DNA from: Oscillospiraceae bacterium
GTDB lineage: Bacteria > Bacillota > Clostridia > Oscillospirales > Oscillospiraceae
Assembly (NCBI GenBank): GCA_031264545.1
Contig: JAISDV010000009.1
Coordinates: forward strand, 1 to 18,587
DNA length: 18,587 nt
Reading direction: 5' to 3'
Numbering within the stretch: position 1 is the stretch's first letter; every line of letters starts with the position of its first letter. The notes below the pieces were generated by a model. That model saw nothing but the letters and a program-made list of their open reading frames with translations. It did no database searches and was not told where the DNA came from. Positions 14,896 through 18,587 of this stretch are shown here, piece by piece. A program made the position numbers and the translations under genes.

Positions 14896-15714
14896 ATGGA
14901 AACACTCGAAGAAAACTACGAAGCCCTGAAAACGGCGCTCATCGGTTACGGAAGGGTCGGCGTCGCCTTTTCCGGCGGCGTCGATTCGACTCTGCTGCTG
15001 AAGGTCGCCCACGACGTTCTGGGCGGCAACGCCGTCGCTCTGACCGCTGCCCAGCGCTCGGTCCCCGGCTTTGAAATGAAGGAAGCCGCCGATTTCTGCG
15101 CGGCCGAGGGCATCCGCCACATCGTCTGCACTATCAACGAGCTGGCGGTCGATGCGTTTGTCCGGAACCCGCCCGACCGCTGCTATTACTGCAAAAAAAA
15201 CGTTCTGTCCAATATCGGCAGAGCCGCGGCCGAGCTGGGCATCACCCACATCCTCGAGGGCACGAACGCCGATGATCTGGGCGATTTCCGTCCCGGGCGC
15301 AGGGCGATAGAGGAATACGGCGCTTTGAGCCCCCTGCTCGACGCGGGACTGACAAAGGCCGAGATCAGGACGCTTTCAGAGCGCCTGGGGCTTCCCACCT
15401 GGGACAAGCCCTCCTATGCCTGCCTGGCCTCCCGCATAGCCCGCGGCGAGCCGATCACCGAGGACAAGCTTCGCATGATTGAAGTGGCTGAGGGCTTCCT
15501 GATGGCGCGCGGCATACGCCAGATGCGTGTGCGCGTGCATGGTGACCTCGCCCGCATCGAGGCCCTGCCCGAAAGCATTGCGAAAATCGCCGAGCCGGAT
15601 TTCAGAGAGGCCCTGACGAAAAAATTCAAGGCGCTGGGCTTCCGTTATATCTCACTCGATCTCGAGGGCTATAAAACCGGAAGCATGAATCCGCACGGCG
15701 CCGCAGCCGGGTGA
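14896..15714 (+). CDS. larE: LarE, ATP-dependent sulfur transferase (three-cysteine type)
   Basis: Adds the two sulfur atoms of the NPN cofactor by adenylating the carboxylates of the pyridinium mononucleotide. It has 272 residues, with PP-loop SGGVDST (26-32) and GTNADDLGDFRPGRRA (122-137), both family hallmarks. C176, in PSYACLASR, occupies the position of the sacrificial cysteine C176 of the Lactiplantibacillus enzyme. Two more cysteines, C96 and C99 in DRCYYCKK, are also present. That three-cysteine arrangement is the one reported for LarE proteins carrying a [4Fe-4S] cluster and using a non-sacrificial sulfur source. The cluster is therefore a likely but unproven property here. It follows larC after 18 bases. 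No larA lies in the window. Confidence 0.94.
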   Translation: METLEENYEALKTALIGYGRVGVAFSGGVDSTLLLKVAHDVLGGNAVALTAAQRSVPGFEMKEAADFCAAEGIRHIVCTINELAVDAFVRNPPDRCYYCKKNVLSNIGRAAAELGITHILEGTNADDLGDFRPGRRAIEEYGALSPLLDAGLTKAEIRTLSERLGLPTWDKPSYACLASRIARGEPITEDKLRMIEVAEGFLMARGIRQMRVRVHGDLARIEALPESIAKIAEPDFREALTKKFKALGFRYISLDLEGYKTGSMNPHGAAAG

Positions 15715-15741
15715 GAACCCTGCCCGTCTCGCCCGCATACT

Positions 15742-15760
15742 ATATCATAGGGTATATGAT
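15742..15760 (+). promoter_or_regulatory. AT-rich dyad between larE and ZIP gene
   Basis: ATCATA (15744-15749) and TATGAT (15755-15760) are inverted repeats around GGGTA, in an AT-rich island inside GC-rich sequence and 24 bases before the ZIP start. It could be an operator for the transporter, but no clear promoter was found. Confidence 0.3.
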
Positions 15761-15783
15761 CTGCTCAAGGAAGGACGCCGTAT

Positions 15784-16578
15784 ATGGTAGACGCGCTGCT
15801 CTATGCCTGCGCGGGCACGGGCTTCACTTTTTTGCTGACGACCCTGGGGGCCGCCATGGTTTTCTTTTTCCGCCGTACGTTGAAGGCGCACATACAAAAG
15901 GTTTTTCTCGGCTTTGCCGCCGGGGTTATGATCGCCGCCTCGGTGTGGAGCCTCCTTCTCCCGGCCATAGAGCTGGCGGAGGCCGCGGGCCGGCCGGGCT
16001 GGCTCCCCTCGGCGGCCGGCTTCATGCTCGGCATCGCTTTTCTCTACGGGCTCGACCGCCTGATCCCCCACCTGCACCCTGTTGCCGGCCTGCAGGAGGG
16101 CCTGAGCTCCTCGATGAAGCGCACGTCCCTGCTGGTCCTGGCCGTCACGCTCCACAATATTCCCGAAGGCATCGCCGTCGGCCTGTCCTTTGCCCTCGCG
16201 GCTCAGGCGGGCGGCAGTCCCGCGGCCTACGCTTCGGCCGTCGCCCTGGCGCTGGGCATCGGCATACAGAACTTCCCGGAGGGCGCGGCGATTTCTTTGC
16301 CGCTCCGGCAGGAGGGCCTGAGCGCCGGCAGAGCCTTCCTGTTCGGCAGCCTGTCCGGCATTGTCGAGCCTGTGTTCGGTATTCTCGCCGTGCTGATTGC
16401 GGGCGCTGTCTCGCCCTACATGCCCTGGCTGCTTTCCTTTGCCGCGGGCGCCATGATGTATGTCGTCGTCGAGGAGCTGATACCTGAGGCCCATCTCGGC
16501 GAACATTCCAATATAGGCACACTGGGGGTCATGCTCGGCTTTGTCGTGATGATGGCGCTGGACGTTGCGCTCGGCTGA
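15784..16578 (+). CDS. ZIP family metal transporter
   Basis: Imports divalent metal ions (zinc, iron or related) across the cytoplasmic membrane. The 264 residues hold about eight hydrophobic segments. The two metal-site helices carry H124-N125-I-P-E128-G and Q162-N163-F-P-E166-G, the classic ZIP signatures. The cytoplasmic loop between helices 3 and 4 is short and has no long His-rich tract, only HLHP near 100. The ribosome site GGAAGGA lies upstream. It starts 69 bases after larE on the same strand; supplying the metal for LarC would be an attractive role, but the specificity for nickel over zinc cannot be read from the sequence. Confidence 0.92.
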   Translation: MVDALLYACAGTGFTFLLTTLGAAMVFFFRRTLKAHIQKVFLGFAAGVMIAASVWSLLLPAIELAEAAGRPGWLPSAAGFMLGIAFLYGLDRLIPHLHPVAGLQEGLSSSMKRTSLLVLAVTLHNIPEGIAVGLSFALAAQAGGSPAAYASAVALALGIGIQNFPEGAAISLPLRQEGLSAGRAFLFGSLSGIVEPVFGILAVLIAGAVSPYMPWLLSFAAGAMMYVVVEELIPEAHLGEHSNIGTLGVMLGFVVMMALDVALG

Positions 16579-16614
16579 CGCCGCATGACCGTTCCTTTCC
16601 GTCGGCAAATCAAT

Positions 16615-16661
16615 AAGGCGTGCCTCTCATGGGTTTTCCGAACCCATGAGAGGCACGCCTT
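16615..16661. terminator. Perfect 21-bp hairpin between convergent genes
   Basis: Arms 16615-16635 and 16641-16661 are exact 21-bp reverse complements around the loop TTCCG. It lies between the ends of the plus-strand ZIP gene and the minus-strand peptidase gene, where a bidirectional terminator is expected. The flanks are not strong T-runs on either strand. Confidence 0.75.
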
Positions 16662-16677
16662 CCTATTCGCTGTAAGA

Positions 16678-17379
16678 TCAATTCCGTCTGTTCCTGCCAA
16701 CGAGCAGCAGAAAATGGAAAAGCTGGGCGACCGAAACGGCCAGCGCCGCTACATAGGTCATCGCCGCGGCTCTGAGCACCTTGCGCGAGCCGCCGAGCTC
16801 TTTGTCCGAAAGCAGGCCCAGACCCTCGATCGCCGCCAGGGCGCGCGCGCTTGCGTTGAATTCGACCGGCAGCGTAACGAGCTGGAAAACGACGCAGATC
16901 GCAAAAAACCAGATGCCCAGATAGGCGACGTTGATGAACAGCTGCCCGTAATAGCTCAGGATGACGCCGAGAATGATCAGCGGAACGGCGATTTTCGAGC
17001 CGAGATTCGTCACCGGGATGATCGCCGCGCGCAGCCTGATCGGGCCGTAGCCCGCGGCATATTGCAGGGCGTGCCCCACCTCGTGCGCCGCGACGCCGAC
17101 CGCGACGGTCGAAGTCCCGTCGTAAACGCTCTCGGACAGACGGACCACATTCGTCTTCGGATCGTAGTGGTCCGTAAGCGAGCCTTTGACACGTTCGATC
17201 CGCACCGCGGTCAGGCCGTTTGCGTAAAGCACGCGCTGAGCGGCCTGCGCCCCCGTGATACGCGAGGCCGAAAGCTGGCGGCTGTATTTCCTGAAGGTCG
17301 ACTGCACGCCGGCGCTTGCGAGCAGCGAGAGCAGCAGCGCAGGCAGCACGAGATAGTAATATGTCGGGTCGAAAAACAT
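16678..17379 (-). CDS. yugP: YugP-like zinc metallopeptidase
   Basis: Membrane-bound zinc metallopeptidase of the YugP/DUF2268-unrelated neutral zinc family, 233 residues. One N-terminal membrane segment (about 8-24) is followed by a domain with HEVGH at 99-103, which supplies two zinc ligands and the catalytic Glu. Further hydrophobic segments lie near 126-145 and 148-170. FNASARALAAIEGLG after them is a family block probably carrying the third zinc ligand region, and a last hydrophobic stretch is at the C-terminus. Physiological substrates of this family are poorly known. GGAGGAGG sits seven bases ahead of the ATG, making the start secure. It lies downstream of the aldo/keto reductase gene on the same strand, with 108 bases between. 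Confidence 0.9.
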   Translation of the reverse strand: MFFDPTYYYLVLPALLLSLLASAGVQSTFRKYSRQLSASRITGAQAAQRVLYANGLTAVRIERVKGSLTDHYDPKTNVVRLSESVYDGTSTVAVGVAAHEVGHALQYAAGYGPIRLRAAIIPVTNLGSKIAVPLIILGVILSYYGQLFINVAYLGIWFFAICVVFQLVTLPVEFNASARALAAIEGLGLLSDKELGGSRKVLRAAAMTYVAALAVSVAQLFHFLLLVGRNRRN

Positions 17380-17420
17380 CGGTATCCTCCTCCGTGCGCC
17401 GGCGCGGTCTCCGGCCGCCG

Positions 17421-17430
17421 TATGATCATA
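17421..17430. promoter_or_regulatory. Palindrome upstream of peptidase gene
   Basis: TATGATCATA is a perfect 10-bp palindrome 42 bases ahead of the minus-strand peptidase start. TATGAT on the minus strand could be a -10 element, but no correctly spaced -35 was found. Confidence 0.25.
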
Positions 17431-17487
17431 TTACACCAGCCGCGGCGGATATTCATCAAATTTCTGTTAATTCCTCCGGGCGCGGAC

Positions 17488-18330
17488 TCAGAACTCCTCG
17501 TAAACGTCCGGGTCCTGGTTTTTGAGCCTGCCGTCCGGCCTGGTCAGGGCGTTTATCGCGGCCATCTCGTCCCCGGTCAGAACAAAATCGAACAGGCCGA
17601 GATTTTCACGCAGATGCTCGGGCGAGGCCGCCTTCGGAATAGGCAGGCTGCCAAGCTGGAGCTGCCAGCGCAGGATGACCTGTGCCGGGGTCTTTCCCTT
17701 AGCCGCCGCGATTTCCAGTATCGCCGGCTCCTGCCGCACGCGGCTGGCGCGGCCCAGCGGACTCCAAGCCTCCGTCACGATGCCGTGCGCCGCGTTCCAT
17801 TCGCGCTGCTCCGGCTGGTTGAAATAAGGATGAAGCTCGATCTGGTCGATACAGGGCAGGACGCCGGTCTCTTTTTCCAGGCGCGCCATATGGTGCGGCT
17901 TGAAGTTGCATACGCCGATCGACCGTACCAGCCCGCGCTCTTTAACCGTGATCATGGCCTGCCAGGCCTCGAGATACAGCCCCGTAACGGGATTCGGCCA
18001 GTGGATAAGATAGAGGTCATAATAATCGAGCCCCGCCCTGTAAAGCGACTCCTCGACCGTGCAGATCGCCTCCTCGTACCTGTGGCGGCGGCCCGGGAGC
18101 TTGCTGGTGATGAAAAGCGCGCTTCTCGGCACGCCGCAGCGTTTGACGGCTTCCCCGACCATACCCTCGTTTTCATAATTGAAGGCCGAGTCGACCAGGC
18201 GGTAGCCGAGGCCGACCGCGTTCACGATCGTCTCGAGGCCCGCGGAGCCTTTCAGCATATAGGTTCCGAGGCCGACCGCGGGCAGGCGCGTCCCGTCGTT
18301 GAGCGCGATTTCCGGTATCAGGTTTGTCAC
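17488..18330 (-). CDS. Aldo/keto reductase
   Basis: NAD(P)H-dependent reductase of aldehydes or ketones, 280 residues, (alpha/beta)8 barrel. The catalytic tetrad is complete when counted from the chosen start: D47 and Y52 (VDSAFNYENE), K77 (TSKL) and H110 (LIHWPNP). Further family blocks are SIGVCNF, QIELHPYFNQ, EAWSPLG and IPKAASPEHLRENL. I chose GTG at 18330 because AAGGAGG (18339-18345) lies exactly eight bases upstream. An in-frame ATG at 18354 would place that ribosome site inside the gene and has no site of its own. The substrate cannot be read from the sequence. It resembles the 2,5-diketo-gluconate reductase-like subgroup of Firmicutes. Confidence 0.93.
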   Translation of the reverse strand: MTNLIPEIALNDGTRLPAVGLGTYMLKGSAGLETIVNAVGLGYRLVDSAFNYENEGMVGEAVKRCGVPRSALFITSKLPGRRHRYEEAICTVEESLYRAGLDYYDLYLIHWPNPVTGLYLEAWQAMITVKERGLVRSIGVCNFKPHHMARLEKETGVLPCIDQIELHPYFNQPEQREWNAAHGIVTEAWSPLGRASRVRQEPAILEIAAAKGKTPAQVILRWQLQLGSLPIPKAASPEHLRENLGLFDFVLTGDEMAAINALTRPDGRLKNQDPDVYEEF

Positions 18331-18376
18331 GGCAGATCCCTCCTTGGCGTTCATACGGTAATATTTTTCTGCTTAT

Positions 18377-18461
18377 CCAGGGGTTGTTTAAGAAATCGGC
18401 GCGGCAGAGCGGAAAATAGGGCCGTTAGACGGGCGCGATCGATTTCTTAAACAAGCCCTGG
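18377..18461. mobile_element. MITE-like element with 22-bp terminal inverted repeats
   Basis: Left arm 18377-18398 and right arm 18440-18461 are 22-bp inverted repeats with one mismatch; both contain TTGTTTAAGAAATCG or its complement. They enclose 41 bases without an open reading frame. The direct repeat TAT lies just outside each end (18374-18376, 18462-18464) and could be a target duplication, although three bases may match by chance. It lies in the leader of the minus-strand aldo/keto reductase gene, so an operator or a leader hairpin is the alternative reading. Confidence 0.45.
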
Positions 18462-18467
18462 TATAAT
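18459..18467 (+). promoter_or_regulatory. Extended -10 promoter pointing out of the window
   Basis: TGGTATAAT is a perfect extended -10 element (TGnTATAAT) on the plus strand, directly at the right edge of the inverted-repeat element. No good -35 is present, which extended -10 promoters tolerate. It would serve a divergent gene beyond the window. Confidence 0.5.
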
Positions 18468-18587
18468 ACGCGCCGTCTCCGTTTTCAAGGGACCGCGGCG
18501 CCGGTCCCGGGCGGCGGGCGGCATTGCGGCGCGCGGGTAAAAATTTTTCCCGGAAAATGCCTGTTTTACGCCTTTCCTTCGGCCTGT
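18468..18587. other. GC-rich leader-like sequence at window end
   Basis: No open reading frame that looks real. GGGACC (18489-18494) pairs with GGTCCC (18503-18508), and CGGG (18534-18537) pairs with CCCG (18549-18552) with an A5/T5 tract between. If the promoter just upstream is used, these lie in the 5' leader of the next plus-strand gene, which is outside the window. Confidence 0.3.

Noticed and set aside
13657..15249. 530-residue minus-strand open frame
   Set aside because: Antisense of larC and the start of larE, with shadow-type composition and no ribosome site of note.
18331..18354. ATG start of the aldo/keto reductase
   Set aside because: The strong AAGGAGG site lies after this ATG and eight bases before GTG at 18330, and the added residues are not conserved in the family.
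16585..18450. 621-residue plus-strand open frame
   Set aside because: It is the antisense of the YugP-like peptidase and the aldo/keto reductase, both with clear catalytic motifs and ribosome sites. The composition is Arg/His/Asp-rich, as expected of a GC-rich shadow frame.
1..18587. CRISPR array, tRNA, rRNA, prophage or IS transposase
   Set aside because: No spaced direct repeats, cloverleaf, rRNA blocks or recognisable transposase or phage genes were seen on either strand.

Overview
The window reads as a GC-rich chromosome segment from an anaerobic Gram-positive bacterium, most likely class Clostridia (Oscillospirales-like). Support for this: strong AGGAGG-type ribosome sites throughout, a Noc-like ParB, a YugP metallopeptidase, a small DUF378 protein, a two-subunit type class I fumarase alpha chain, a lipoprotein-based nucleoside importer and a guanine riboswitch. 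I see no phage, plasmid, IS transposase, CRISPR, tRNA or rRNA. The species assignment is inference.

Layout. (1) 116-2855, plus strand: ilvC and ilvD, consecutive steps of branched-chain amino acid synthesis, separated by an 18-bp hairpin. (2) 2902-4901, plus strand: a GtrA-like membrane protein, an elaborate folded intergenic element, an orphan fumarase/tartrate dehydratase alpha subunit without its beta partner, and a two-helix DUF378 protein that ends in a good terminator. (3) 5137-5964: a Noc-clade ParB protein behind an inverted repeat that overlaps a candidate promoter. (4) 6255-12053: a purine salvage block, made of xpt (xanthine phosphoribosyltransferase), then a guanine-class purine riboswitch with a visible antiterminator/terminator pair, then a four-gene BMP-type nucleoside ABC importer (lipoprotein, double ATPase, two permeases). 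Salvage enzyme, sensor and uptake system therefore lie side by side. (5) 12185-12847: a membrane protein with a Tyr/Gln-rich linker and a C-terminal zinc ribbon. (6) 12941-16578: larB, larC and larE, the three genes that make the nickel-pincer nucleotide (NPN) cofactor, followed by a ZIP metal transporter. Lactate racemase larA is not in the window. (7) 16678-18330, minus strand: YugP-like zinc metallopeptidase and an aldo/keto reductase, convergent with the lar/ZIP block across a perfect 21-bp hairpin. (8) 18377-18461: an 85-bp element with 22-bp terminal inverted repeats, MITE-like, whose right edge abuts an extended -10 promoter pointing out of the window.

The best candidates for something new are the NPN cofactor operon without its known client enzyme (its LarE carries three cysteines placed for an Fe-S cluster), the asymmetric ATPase of the nucleoside importer, the orphan fumarase alpha subunit, and the intergenic structured or MITE-like elements. 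None is proven by sequence alone.
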